From positions 62,001 to 126,000 of the forward strand of contig SWBL01000117.1 of the NCBI GenBank assembly GCA_024195585.1: a stretch of DNA of 64,000 nucleotides, written 5' to 3'. Both the position numbers and the translations under genes were made by a program. This DNA comes from Aureobasidium sp. EXF-3400 (lineage: Eukaryota > Ascomycota > Dothideomycetes > Dothideales > Saccotheciaceae). This document shows positions 33,254 through 44,918 of the stretch, in pieces (position 1 is the stretch's first letter; every line of letters starts with the position of its first letter). Below the pieces are notes generated by a model, which worked only from the letters and a program-made list of their open reading frames with translations, was not told the DNA's origin and did not search any database.

Positions 33254-34548
33254 ATGTCCGACTCACAGGGTCATACAGTCGTGACGATATCGATCGTATT
33301 TGGTGTACTCAGCATCATTGTTATGGCTTTGCGCCTCTTCGCTCGAGTGATGATACTCGGAAAGATGGGAATGGATGATGGTGAGTTCGCCTCTCAGCTC
33401 TCTCGTCTTCTACTAACAAAAAATCAGTCTTGATATGTGTCGCAGCTCTTCTGTCCTGGGCTTTCATCATTGTTACAGCAATTGCGGTTCACCACGGTCT
33501 GGGGTCACACATAGACGAAGTCATGAAGAAAGGTACCGCTAACATGAACAGATATTCACATGTATGTACACAAATCACGGTGATGGCATGCAGTGTATGT
33601 TAATCACATGTCCTCTAGGCTGTTTGGCTGTCGTCAATTTTCTACAACTCTTGCCTGGGCTTCCTGAAAGCTTCAATTCTCGCATTCTACCTTCGTCTTG
33701 GGGATCTCCAGCTTAACCGTCTCGCGCAAATTCTGCTAGCAATCGTCATCTGCCAGGCTCTTGCCAACGTCTTCACATGCATCTTCCAATGCACACCCGT
33801 CGCTGGGGCGTACACAGTGGAGCTTCAGAAGACCGCCAAATGTGTCAACATCACGGCTTTTTACTTGACAAACGCGGCGTTGACAATCGTGACGGATTTG
33901 TCAACCTACATCTTGCCTTTCCACTTGGTACGCAAGCTGCAAATTCCCAAAAGACAAAAAATCGGCTTAGCTGTTATGCTCGGATTAGGTCTATTGTAAG
34001 TCATGTTCAACAGTTCTGTCAACGTATGGACTGACATCATTAGCACCTGCGTGTCGTCTATCATCCGAATCACATACATCCCGGGTATGCTCTTCTCAGC
34101 AGACCAGACCTGGACCATCTCAGGACCCATGTACTGGAGTGTGATCGAGACCAACGTCGGAATACTGACCGCATCGATGCCCGCATTCAAGGCCATAGCT
34201 AAGAAGTACGCACCTAAGCTACTTGGCGGGTCCTACGACACCGATCGATACCACTCGCGATCTGCACACGTCAAAGCAGGAAGCAGCGGTTTCCGCAGGA
34301 TGGGTGGTACTGCTAGAAGCAACAATTTGCCCCTCGACACCATCGACCGGGATCTGGGCATGTCCAAAGGTCGATTCGAGACAACCATCAATCAGGACAC
34401 AGATAGTGTGGAAAGTGAAGAGGTGGCACTGCATCCGCCGAACAGGATCGGCGTCACGAGACACGTCCACGTCGAAGGAGAATCTAGGAGTGTTTTCGAA
34501 GAGAGGAGTTCCCTCGGCTCGCACAAGGATCACAGAGAGCTCTCTTGA
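33254..34548 (+). CDS. Integral membrane protein with fungal rhodopsin-like (PTH11/SAT4-type) domain
   Basis: Four exons: 33254-33380, 33428-33561, 33619-33995 and 34044-34548, giving 380 aa. Seven hydrophobic segments fit the family: VVTISIVFGVLSIIVMALRL near the N-terminus, the Asp-containing turn GKMGMDDVLICVAALLSW, LGFLKASILAFYLRLGDLQ, TNAALTIVTDLSTYILPFHL and CVSSIIRITYI. A ~130-residue soluble C-tail is Ser/Arg/His-rich. These proteins are widespread in plant-associated ascomycetes, and a few (PTH11) act as surface receptors; most have no assigned role. The start is the first ATG after upstream stops (ATG TCC GAC). No CFEM domain precedes the membrane part. Confidence 0.85.
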
Positions 34549-35667
34549 GTGTGGGACATTGTTACAGACATATACCAAAGGACATAATCAGGCAGATAGG
34601 CACAGGGATCTGGATCCATAATCATACTCTTTCTTGGAAGCGGCTACATTGTATCTTGGTGTAAAATTGCGGAGGACAATAATATCTGGCATACTATTAA
34701 TCTGGAGCAGTATTGTGCATTCTACTCCAGTGGACTGTTGATCTCGATGTTCACAACAAAAAAGTTTTCGATATTCATGCTCGGATCCTTCGACAGCTGA
34801 TCGTCATGGCTGTCGCGAGTCGGCCCCACTATCTTAAGCATTGATATTTATGCGGACTAATTTACGGGTAGCGGCTTCCTTGGACGCCGTCAGCTGCTTC
34901 ACCGCTTGAGTCAGGACCTGTTATTTGCTTCAGCTGATTATCGTCGTGCGCTGCAGATGCTGTGCAGCGAAAAGTCAAAAAAAGGTCAGGTAACGACTAT
35001 TATGCTGGAGTCAGGAAACAGTGTTTCGACGGGACGGGCCTATATCTCTCGCCCGCCATCCGAAAAGTACAATAAATGACCACTCCCGCAGTGTTTCACA
35101 TTATCTTGCTCGGCAGGTTGGACCGAGTTTTGACTTCTCTTGGTCAGTGTGTTCAATAAGCTCAGCCGAACCTACCCTGGCCAGGTTCTCTTTTGGAACC
35201 GCTGGTTGTCAGAGTCAGACAACATGTCAATGACTAACTTCATTGGTCCATTGCTACCAAAATTGACCATTCAACTTCATCGATATATGAACTGGCAGCA
35301 TGAGCGGGGCCACACGACACACGCCACCCCTTCGTGCCTCCGACAGAGCCACTAATGTTCCCGTGCTTGAGCAATGGACCCTGTTCTACCATCCAGGCAC
35401 CTCCCCTCACCCCTCGCTATATCGCTTCCTGGGAAGACTATATTAGGCGAGGTAGCTTATGAAATCCCTCTGGGTACGACCCATAAGATGGAGGGTCGTT
35501 GGGTCTGCTTGGTTCCCGCAGTCTCGACTTGGTTTCATAAACCATTGAGTGATGGGGCTGGGGCATGAGGGTCTCTAATATGTCTGCATCTATTTGCTGC
35601 CGAGTGAGTTGCTTAAGAAGGACCCTGGAGTCCCTCGCTCCTTCTCCAGTCGTTTGTGTTCCGCGCC
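34549..35667. other. Intergenic region (about 1.1 kb) before the P450
   Basis: Somewhat AT-rich between 34620 and 34860, with no coding frame of convincing composition. Contains the P450 promoter. Nothing else is identified. Confidence 0.45.
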
Positions 35668-37483
35668 ATGGATTCTCCGTTGAAAAGTGGTAGCCCTGCT
35701 ACTCTTTCCTTGCTTACTTTTCGCAACTTGATTCTTGTCCTTGTGGGATATGTCTTCGCCCGTGTCGTATATCAGATTGTTCACTACCGATGGTTTCACC
35801 CTCTCTCCAAATTCCCAGGCCCGTTCTGGGCAAGCGTAACAAGACTATGGATAGCGTCAGTACCAGCATCTTGCCAAGAATTCTGTTCGCAATTCGACAT
35901 CTTGGGCTCAAGAAAGCTAACCGAAAGGTAGATACCACAATCTGAAAGAAGATGAGCACCTCGTTTGCCTCGAGCTCCACAAGAGATACGGTATTGAACA
36001 ACTTATCACTGTAAATCCAGTCAACTACTGACATTTGAAGGTCCCATTATCAGAGTCACTCCTACCCTTCTGCTGGTCAGCGATGCCACAAAGTTACCTG
36101 AGATCTATCATCGCTATGCAGACAAGTCGAAACACTACATCACCGGAAGTTTTGGAAACGTAGAGTCTCTGTTCAACATGCAAGACTCGAAGATGCATGC
36201 ACGCTTCAGAAAAGTTGCTGCCGGATCCTACAGGTACGTCCAAGCTAGCTCTGCAACAAAGCCATCAGTCTAATGCGACTCAAGCTTCTCCAATATCAAG
36301 AAGATGGAACCACTAATCGACCTACGAATCAACGACTGGATCAACGAGCTTCGAACCCGCTTCGCAAAGACTGGTGAAAAGTTGGATCTTGCCCCTTGGG
36401 CTGTATACATGGCATACGATGTCATCTCTGAAGTTGGCTTTGGTGCTCCTTTTGGTTTTATCAAGTCTGGCTCGGATGTAGCTGGTTTGATCAAAGGTCT
36501 GCATGAAGGTCTTGTTCCTTTCGGACTTATGGCTCGTCTCTACCCTTTTACTGGTTGGATCAAACGTACTGCTTTTGGGGATAAGTATCTTGTTGCTAGA
36601 CCAGAGCAAGAGTCTGGTATTGGCACGCTTATGCGCTTTCGTGACAAGTTGATCGGGCAGAGGAGAAAAGACATCGAGGCCGGCAACACAAACGGCAGAA
36701 TCGACCTGCTTCAAACGTGAGTCCCGCATCCTCGAACGGACCCAGTTCAACACCATGAGCAAAAAACTAACCACCAAAGCAAAAAGCTTCATCGACGCCC
36801 GCGACGAAAAAGGCGAACCCCTCGACCCCGAATACATCAGAGCCGAAATCCTCCTCGTGCTCCTCGCAGGCGCAGACACCACCGGCACAGCCTTCCAAGC
36901 CCTGATGCGCGACATCCTCACCCACCCCTCCATCTACAAAACCCTAATGGCCGAACTCGACGCCGCAACAGCAGCAGGCCATCTCTCTTCCATGCCGCAA
37001 TACCACGAAGTCGTCGAACACTGTCCCTTCTACATCGCCTGCATAAGAGAATCAATGCGACTTACTCCCTCAGCACCAAACATTTTCCCTCGCATGGTGA
37101 GCAAAGGAGGATTAACCCTCTTCGACACCCACATCCCGGAAAACATGGAAGTGTCTTGTAACCCCTATATCGTGCATCGCGACCCTGCCATCTGCGGTTG
37201 CGACGCTGATGTTTTCCGTCCCTCGCGCTGGCTCGAAGATGAAGAAAAGACCAAATTGTTCAACAAGTACAGTCTTGGGTTTGGGTATGGTGCGAGAGGA
37301 TGTCTGGGTAAAGAAATTGCGAACATGGAGTTGTACAAAGCGCCATTGCAGTTCTTGAGGACGTTTAGATTGGACGTGGAGGATAAAGACATGCCGGGAA
37401 AGTATGTGTATAAGGGTGGATTGAGCTATTTCACGGATATGTGGATGAAGATTGAGGAGAGGGAGATTGTTGAGAAGCAGTGA
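35668..37483 (+). CDS. Cytochrome P450 monooxygenase (pisatin-demethylase-like class)
   Basis: Five exons: 35668-35855, 35932-35990, 36041-36233, 36285-36716 and 36787-37483, giving 522 aa. One N-terminal membrane anchor (LILVLVGYVFARVVYQIV) is followed by the proline hinge KFPGPFWA. The oxygen-activating I-helix is LLAGADTTGTAF, the K-helix is CIRESMRLTPSA and the PERF-type motif is DVFRPSRWLED. The haem loop FGYGARGCLGKEIA has its Cys ligand at about residue 463. All core motifs are intact. The overall wording resembles the pisatin-demethylase (CYP57-type) and related fungal P450s that modify plant or fungal small molecules at the ER. The subclass is a guess and the substrate is unknown. 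The last acceptor was chosen because it alone keeps LLQTFIDARDEKG in frame. Confidence 0.88.
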
Positions 37484-37676
37484 CGGAAGGCCCACATTGC
37501 AGAGGTCAACTCATGCTGCTTTTTAGAGACCAAGGGTCAGAGAGAACATTTGCAGCCACTATGGTCGTGACAGAGATCCTTGCATTGAAGCCTATCTTCA
37601 GAATGGGTTCTATTGACTGAATGTGAATCGTGTGGGTATTTACACAACTCTTCAATGTTGAATACAGATAATGACT

Positions 37677-40600
37677 CTACATCAATGTCGAGCGCCCTCC
37701 AATCTCAGTTCCAGCCTCGCCATCAGCCATCTCGCCATTCCTGCCATCAATAAACTCTCCGTAAATCATGCTCAGCCTCCTCTGATCAGCCTTGGAGATG
37801 GAAGGTCTGGTCTGTTCCAGACTCTTGACCACATGTCTCCAAGAGATGACCGGCTCTTGTGTTTCTGTCGTCTCATCTTTTACGCCATTGACACTTGCGT
37901 CTGCAGTGATAGAATTGGCGGCTTTAGAGCGCTTGCGCGCAGTTTCCAGAGCAGCTAGTTTAGCAGCGATGGTGGCTCGTTCGGCGAGAGATTGCGGTGT
38001 TGGGTTTGCAGAGACATCTTTTCCTAGACTTTCATCGCCGTAGCGGAAGTAGGTAAAGTCTTTGTATTTGGACTTTGAGCGTGAAGATGAGGATTTGTCG
38101 TTGCTTCCGTTGCCGAGTTCTTCGGTGGGGCCTAGGACATCATGGATTGCTTCTAGATGCGCATTGTACATGACTGCCTGCAAATCTGCACCCGAGTATC
38201 CTTGCGTTTGGCGGGCTATCTCTAGTATACTTTGATTCTCGTTAGAGGCGTCGAGAATGCTGGGTTCGATTTTGAGGTTTCCGGTCACGGCGCGGAGGAT
38301 ATCGATACGGTCGTCCATGTTGGGCATGTCACAAAGCAAACTCTTGTCCAAACGACCGGGACGGAGAAGAGCAGGATCAATGAGATCAGGTCGACTGGTA
38401 GCAGCGAGGACGTAGACGCCCGAAAGGCCTTCAGCACCATCCATCTGCGTGAGAAGCTGGTTGACAACACGATCGGTAACACCTGTGCTGTCGTGTCCTC
38501 TCTTTGGCGCTATACTGTCGAACTCATCGAAGAAGAGGACACAGGGGCGCGCAGCTTCTGCTCTATCAAACAGGTCACGGACACTCTTTTCAGAAGCACC
38601 AATGTACTTGTTGAGGATTTCGGGTCCCTTGACTGAGATGAAGTTGAGACCGCACTCTCCTGCGACTGCAGACGCCAGCAATGTCTTTCCGCATCCCGGG
38701 TAGCCGTATAGAAGCAGGCCGGATCGAAGACGCAGTGGACATTGTGCGAAGATAGGCGCGTATGTTGTTGGATACTGCAGAGTTTCCAAAAGAGTCTGTC
38801 GGGTTTCTTGCAGACCACCGATCGATGACCAAGTAGTAGTAGATGTTTGTAGTGTGACACCGCGAAGAGAGGCTGGTGTAAACCCTTTGAGAGCGGCTGT
38901 GAAGTCCTCCCTGGTCAGAGAGACTTGTGGATTTTCTGCATCTTCTGAGACGCTTCGGATGAGAGCTTCATTCTGTGCTCTCGAGACAAGGGATGTCAGA
39001 TCTTCAGGCATATAGCCATCCGTTTGTCCAGCGACATCCAGGAAATCAATCGAGGGATCAACCTCGAAACCCTCTGTACCATTTGCTTGGTCGCCTGCCT
39101 CTGAGCCACCCATCCAAGCGGCGCCGTCGCTATGCGATCTAGAGTGTTTCGGTTTCTCAGCGTCCTTTTGCCGTACCAGAAGCTCGAGAACTTTGCGTCT
39201 GCCATCCTTGTTTGGTGCTTTTAGCGTCAGGATATCACGAACAACATGTCCTCCGATGACCACATTGTTGACAGACTCTTTAGCTTGAGCAGTAGCCAGC
39301 AACACAACACCAGTATCTCGAGAGCAGTGTTGTTTTGCGATAGAGCACAAGAGCTCACTGACCTGCCTGCTACGGCCGTTATCGTTGCCAACTTGAAGTT
39401 CTGTCTCTACGGGGCATAGCTTGTCGATGTCGTCCAGTATGACCAAAGCGCGACCACCGAGTCTGGCACCCCAAGCTCCAGCACCAAAGACCCTTTGCAA
39501 TGTTTCTTTGATAGTAGACACACGTGTCTCATCTGTGACCAGTGTCCGGCAGGAAAAGTAAGTGATGTTGTACAGGTGCTCTCTCCGGAGTTTGTTGGCA
39601 AGAAGATATGCAAGTGATGTCTTTCCTGAGCCTAAGCCTCCTGTAAGCAGTATAGACGATGAGTGCGAAAGGTTGCTCTCAAGCTCCGCTGTGAGAGTAT
39701 CGATGCCAACCATTTCTGGTGGTGACTCTGGTATTTCATGACCAGGTGCACCCCGTGTCAAGTCTGAAGGCTTTGCAATTTCTGGCTGGACCTCGATCGT
39801 CAGCTTTCGCTCAGCACCCATTAGCCAATCTGCTGGCTTCTTCGCAGAGTGCTCTTCTGTGCTACTCGGCGGAGGATCGAATCGCAGTATACCACCTGGC
39901 CAGGCATGATCCTTGCTCTTATCAGTCTCTGCTGGCAGAAGCATTCCATCTGTCACAGGGCCTCCGAGCAGACCAGATCCATCTTGGCCGTCACCAAAGA
40001 TAGCCTTCAACTTTCGTACGGCAGCCTCTTTCTCAGCAGCAGATTCACCACCAAACTTCAGGACATTTGACTGAGCAGTGCCGAAGGGAAAGATTCGCAG
40101 AGTTTTAACCACGGATTCCTTCTCTTTCGATTCTTTCTTCATGGCCGAAGCGGTTTTGGGTAGTTGTGGAGGGGCACCTTCGATTTTGACTATGCCTCCA
40201 ACTAGTCCTGAAGAACCCATGGCCGCACACAGCGAAGAAGACAAGGCAGCATGTTGGCTGTCTGGTGCATCGTTCCAGGTGCACAGTCGTGCGACAATTT
40301 TGGAAGCTGCTTTCTCGGCGTCCATGGCCTGTTTTTGTGGGTTGACAGGCTCTTCCAAGCTCGCAGGTCGAACGATCGATACCGAAACCCATGTCAGACC
40401 CTTGAGACTCTTGGACAGCAAATGATCACCATCTAGCCAGACTCGTAGACCCTTGTCGGCATCGTTAGGATCCTCTTCATCAAAGTATTCAGCAGCTATG
40501 GCACGATCGACACCTCTAAGGAAGAGTGGCGGACGTGTGGGGAGCTCTTCGCGCGTGGCCGGGTGTCGTACGGTACTAGCATTGCTTCTTCCTCCCACGC

Positions 40601-41405
40601 TCTTTCTGCTTGTGCTTGCGACACTTCGACTCGAGCGATCGGAGCTTCGAGGCTGGCGAGTCTTTGGCGCAACAATAACTTCGGCGTCGGGCGAGATTTT
40701 GACGAAGGCTTGAGTTGATGGCGGAGCAGGACTGAGCGATGTGACAAGAATATTTGCGGTAGAAGTGGGTGTAAGGTGCAAGGTTAAGGGATGGCGTTGG
40801 GACTGAGCACCGGAAAAGGCGGGATTTGGGAGAGCACGAACTTGCGACAGGAAGTTGGTCTCGAGGAAGCGGGCGTGCAACTCGATGATATCCCAGTCGG
40901 TTGGAGTGAGCGGCTCGATATTGACGGTATGCGCTTGGGGTGGATCGATGTGGAGGTTGACAGCAACCTTCAAGCCATTGGCTATGCCCAAGACTCTTGC
41001 CAGAGTGGAATCAAGCTCGACAGTAGCGACGTCTTGGTCTTGTCTGGCAGTGCTTCCTCTTGTCCCTTGTATTCCGTTTCTTGATACTATGGGAGCCAAT
41101 CTGGTCTGGCTTTGCATGCCCGTCCATCCTAGGTATATCGAGCGTGGTTGCGATGAGGATGTGTTTGGTTTCTCGGAGGGTGGTGCTGGCTGACGAAAGC
41201 TGAGCTCGACAACTACATTTTGAGCTACCTACGCGCGTCAGTTTGACTTCTCAATTGTGCGACAGAAGATAGCTACTGTGTTGGCATTGACCAGTACAGA
41301 GACCAGCGAAGATGGTAAATTGACCAGACAGCTCTTCAGCTGTGGCTGCAGTACTACTTCGGCCTGGGTTGCACCCTTTGAGCCTTTCGAGGACGGCAGA
41401 GACAT
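37677..41405 (-). CDS. PEX1: Peroxisomal AAA-ATPase Pex1
   Basis: Two exons, 41405-41277 and 41228-37677, giving 1226 aa. The first exon encodes QLKSCLVNLPSSLVSVLVNA of the conserved Pex1 N-domain, and after a 48-nt intron the protein continues AQNVVVELSF and YLGWTG. Without this exon the protein would start 80 residues late. The D1 Walker A is GGLGSGKTS (about 572-580) with a weaker Walker B (LVILDDID). D2 has GYPGCGKTLLAS (about 885), Walker B VLFFDEFDSIAP and the SRH region ATSRPDLIDPALLRPGRLD. D2 is the canonical active ring. Pex1 with Pex6 pulls ubiquitinated Pex5 out of the peroxisome membrane. A lysine/serine-rich insertion lies in the C-terminal part. Length fits other filamentous ascomycetes. 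Confidence 0.95.
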
Positions 41406-42008
41406 AACAAGACTGGTTTAGAAGAGTGGCAGTCACTCTATGAGAAACAATAAGAACAAGATGGCAAGTGCGATCGGCCAGGGACCATGAACGGCTTCGG
41501 CTTGCGGCCAACCTGTCAAGCAATCAATCAGCCGAGGCTGTCCTGTCCCCAGACTTCACATGCATCGGCACAGCACCCTCCGAATTCGCTGCATTGATGC
41601 CTCAGGCATCACTGACCAACATCAATGCGAGGAAGAATATTATTCTGCAACTGTACTAAAACTCGTGTAAAGATAATGGCCGTTATTTCAAACACCCACC
41701 CACGTCGAGCTCCTCTACAGTCTCCATCCATGACACCATGCTACCCAACACCTCGACGCCCACACGCCGTCATCATCTTGAACAAGCCTCTCCAGGAGTC
41801 TAATCCAGACCCGCTGTATGCTTGTTGTTTTTGTCATGCGGCCATCAAATTCATCAATCGGAACGGTCCTGCGTTCGTCCTTATCATCTCTCCATATTGA
41901 GCAACAAGAGTGTGTAGGGTTGGGAGAGGTGCCGGCATTTGTAAGGTAAGTCGTGTCCAGTAACGGCAAGTGATAGCCTTGCAATCTGATAGGTCAAGCC
42001 CATCATCC
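41406..42008. other. Intergenic, promoter of PEX1
   Basis: 603 bp between the PEX1 start and the stop of the next minus-strand gene. Short frames only; no feature is recognised. Confidence 0.45.
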
Positions 42009-42803
42009 TCATTCCTCAATCTTTCTCCTCTTGCCCTTTGGTGCTGGGTCGAGCGGTGTTCGTGAGTACGTCACTGTCCTTGTCACCACTTGACGGACAC
42101 TCATCTTGCTGGTAGAACTGCTCTCAGCTTCCGTGGGTGAATATGTAGCACTCCATGGTGTGCCACCCAGAGCTGATGCACTGTGAGGTTCGTAGGGGGC
42201 ACGAGCACTCATCGGCGAGCGAAGATTGGCCGGTGACATGGGAGAAGGAGGAACCTGGACACCTCTAGGAAGCTTTGCAGACCGAGGCTTTGCAAACGGA
42301 GAAGGAGGTATAATGACCCGAGGTGACTGTGGTTTGACCTTGCGTTTGGTCTCTGAGATTGTGCTAGACACTGAATGCACAGACTCGGTCGAGCTCGACA
42401 TCACAGACGTGGTAGAAGTTTCAGAGCTGGTAGAATTGGTGCGAGATAGTGTTGGCTGAACGGTCTCTGGCATGGCATCCGGAGACTTCTCGTCTGCTTC
42501 CTCGATGGCCTCGCTGGGCACTTTGTCCTGAAAATGGAACTTTGAGCTGGTTCCTGTGGTAAGTGGACTCGCCAGGCCGGTTGGCATCGACTTCAGGAAG
42601 TCCAGATAGGCTATTGGAGGAGTGACGGGTGTTTTGATGTTCTCTTCCCTCTTGATGAAGCTTGGTGTACCTGGGAAAGGGCTTTTGACTTCCGAAGGAT
42701 ATGAGGCCGAAAGGGGCGTCTGGAGAGTCGGTCTTTTGGGTCTCTTGTTGTCATCGGGCTTGGTCTCGATGACTGAAGGGGCAGATGTACTCCGAGCCGC
42801 CAT
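42009..42803 (-). CDS. Conserved Ser/Pro-rich protein of unknown function
   Basis: A single exon of 264 aa, almost wholly low-complexity and disordered. Segments that look conserved rather than random: TPVTPPIAYLDFLKSM (about residue 60), PRVIIPPSPFAKPRSAKLPR (about 165) and the C-terminal RQVVTRTVTYSRTPLDP followed by PAPKGKRRKIEE. I recall uncharacterised ascomycete proteins with this same order (TPP-AY-DFL, PPSPFA, VTRTVTY-RTPLDPAPKGKRRK), but no function. The KGKRRK end is a plausible nuclear localisation signal, and the many SP/TP sites suggest CDK or MAP-kinase control (inference). The start codon is the first ATG of the frame. Confidence 0.7.
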   Translation of the reverse strand: MAARSTSAPSVIETKPDDNKRPKRPTLQTPLSASYPSEVKSPFPGTPSFIKREENIKTPVTPPIAYLDFLKSMPTGLASPLTTGTSSKFHFQDKVPSEAIEEADEKSPDAMPETVQPTLSRTNSTSSETSTTSVMSSSTESVHSVSSTISETKRKVKPQSPRVIIPPSPFAKPRSAKLPRGVQVPPSPMSPANLRSPMSARAPYEPHSASALGGTPWSATYSPTEAESSSTSKMSVRQVVTRTVTYSRTPLDPAPKGKRRKIEE

Positions 42804-43488
42804 ATTGCAAAGTCAAGGAAAGGAACGAACAAACGAAGCGAGTGACTTGACTAAAGAACGATGGCAACGTAGATATGAATCCTTGGCCGGACGAGTGAAT
42901 GCGACTATGAAAGCACAAGAAGGCAGAAAGAAAAGAGAGTATATAAGCCGACTTTGTATGCTTACCTGGAACGCAAGAAGAATGGACGAAACAAGAGCTC
43001 TACTCAATACAAAAGACAAGTGCGGCGCGTAAGCCGCAAGGGTCACCGCACGAATCGCCTCGAGTATGGTTATTTCTGGAATGGCTGCTACCGCCTTGTC
43101 TAGTCCCGGTTGCGTTAAGGTAGCGATCATAGTTGCCAATCGAAGGCTCTTGTAACGCGCGGGCTCGGAAATCTGTATGCGCTGCGAGCCCTCATTGGGT
43201 CGACGAGTGGCTAAGCGCCCTGGTCAGTCATACGCTGTGACAGCCGTCTCAGATTGCATGATGGCCCAAAGAAAGCTTGCGCTCGCAGCCAAGAACAGCA
43301 CATGGCAAGAGGTACTTGTGAATGGCGTTCGCTCATGATTTGGAAGAGTGAGATGCGTTGGATGTCGAAGGAAGATTGGGCAGTCACCCCCGCTTGTCGA
43401 CCGTGAATTCTGTCACTGGCTGCCAGCCTCTAAACCATGATAAACGAATATTGGTATAATACATGTCGCTCGAAAATCCATGACCCAA
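42804..43488. other. Intergenic, promoter of the Ser/Pro-rich gene
   Basis: 685 bp between two minus-strand genes. A 108-codon minus frame here (43139-42813) ends just upstream of the next start and shows no family resemblance; it is probably the leader. No repeats or RNA genes are visible. Confidence 0.4.
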
Positions 43489-44458
43489 TCAAATGAAAAG
43501 AACAAACTCTCCTCTCTCGTTCTTCCTGATGCGAAGATCCTTCCAGAGATCCTTGTCGCCGTCGTCCTTCTTGCCCTGAGTTTGACGCTCACGGTGATAG
43601 CGCTTAAGGGCCTTGTTGATGCTCAAGCCGCTCTCACTTTCAGGACCCTTGTCGACGAAACTCAAAAACAACTCTGCTGGAGAGCGTTTGCTGACGAGCT
43701 GCTTGTCTTCGCGCGCGTCTGAGGATGTTGACTTCTTGGACGAGCTCTTGCTCGACGAAGACTTCTTTGACAATTCCTTCTCTGACTTTTCCTTCTTGCT
43801 GCGCTTCTTCGGGCTGAGAGGGCTGGCGGCAGCACCATCCTCGCCAAAGTCGGGGCCGGACAGCATTCTGTTGAGGCCGCCTGTGAGACCAGTGTGCAAT
43901 GCGGGAGTGGCGTCTGGCATGTCTTGATCATCTCTCTTGCGCTTCTTGTCGCTCTTGCTCTTGTCTTCACGGTCGCGCTTCGAGGCTGGAGTGACAATGG
44001 GTGCGGCCTCAATCTTGGCGGGGGTGTCCATGTAGTCGAAAACATTTACGCCAGGAGGCAGGTCGGTACCAGAAGGAGGGGGAGAAGGAGCCTTCGGTGG
44101 GGCATTGGTGTTGGCGATATCGGTAGTGGTGGGCTCGGGTGCCTTGGTCTGGACGAGTGCCTGATCTTGCTTCTTCTGGTTCTGATTCTGGCCTTTACCC
44201 TTCTTCTCACCACGATAGAGGTGACCTTGATATTTCTGAGCCTCAGACATACAGCTGGTGTGTGCACGGTAGGAGGTGCCTTCGAAGTGGACCATGCAGT
44301 CAATGCAAGTGAAAGATGCGCCCCAACACTGGTTGGCGTGAGGGTCGAGCTTCTTTTTGGTAAGGATATCACCACATCCCTGGATGTTGAATTAGTATCG
44401 GAACCAGTGCATGTGTTTCAATTCCCTCAGCGCATACCTCACACGAGAAAGAGACCAT
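43489..44458 (-). CDS. LYAR-type C2HC zinc-finger nucleolar protein
   Basis: Two exons, 44458-44438 and 44379-43489, giving 303 aa; the first exon has only seven codons. The N-terminal double finger is complete after splicing: Cys6-Cys9-His21-Cys25 (CEGCGDILTKKK..HANQC) and Cys32-Cys35-His47-Cys50 (CIDCMVHFEG..HTSC), followed by SEAQKYQGHLYRGEKK, the LYAR/UPF0743 hallmark. The rest is Lys/Ser-rich, with several basic clusters (KRDREDKSKSDKKRKRDD) that would send it to the nucleolus. The C-terminus DLWKDLRIRKNERGEFVLF is also family-like. LYAR proteins are linked to rRNA processing and cell growth. Skipping the tiny exon would remove the first two zinc ligands. Confidence 0.9.
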
Positions 44459-44918
44459 GTCGGATTGACGCGCGGTTGGTGCAGTTATGCTGTGTCGCAA
44501 AGCGGTGGCGGCTCCTTCGCGATATTGCGTACTCGATGAAGGACGGAATCGAAGGATTTGGAAGCGAATACAGGGAGTCGAACAACGAAGGCGGCGAGTA
44601 ATGGCGATACGAGACAAAGCTTCTAGGAATTTTTGAGCAAAAAGTCGATTGCTATTTATTTTGGTATGCGGAGGCTAGCGCGATGCGGCTCGTTCGGCCA
44701 TCGGCTTCTCGCCCTTGCGCAATATGGGGTATCGAGTATCAACCAAGGGCAAGAAACTGAAGTCGAAGCGTACCAATAGTGGCCATGAATTAAATATTGT
44801 TCGTAAATGTCTAGTCGAATATTGCAGAAGCTGAGGTGTTCCTGAACTACCCTCCTCGGCCCCATCTTCAAAGCATACTGTCAGCATAAGGCTACGGATC
44901 GTAGAAGTTGTCTTCGAC
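44459..44918. other. Intergenic, LYAR promoter and ERV2 3' flank
   Basis: 460 bp. On the minus strand an open frame continues after the ERV2 stop, but only through a GTGAGT donor-like site at the stop codon. Nothing else is recognised. Confidence 0.4.

Noticed and set aside
25996..37483. MFS transporter, rhodopsin-domain protein and P450 as a secondary-metabolite cluster
   Set aside because: Housekeeping genes (HIBCH, EF-Tu) lie between them and there is no polyketide synthase, peptide synthetase, terpene cyclase or pathway regulator in the window.
37112..37495. 127-codon minus-strand frame opposite the P450 C-terminus
   Set aside because: Antisense shadow of the haem-binding region of an intact P450.
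42813..43139. 108-codon minus-strand frame upstream of the Ser/Pro-rich gene
   Set aside because: Sits in the probable leader of the next gene, has no motif and a hydrophobic mix without clear membrane helices.
43894..44601. 235-codon plus-strand frame opposite the LYAR-type gene
   Set aside because: Antisense of a spliced, clearly recognisable zinc-finger gene. Repeated Val/Leu text mirrors the Lys/Gln-rich sense strand.
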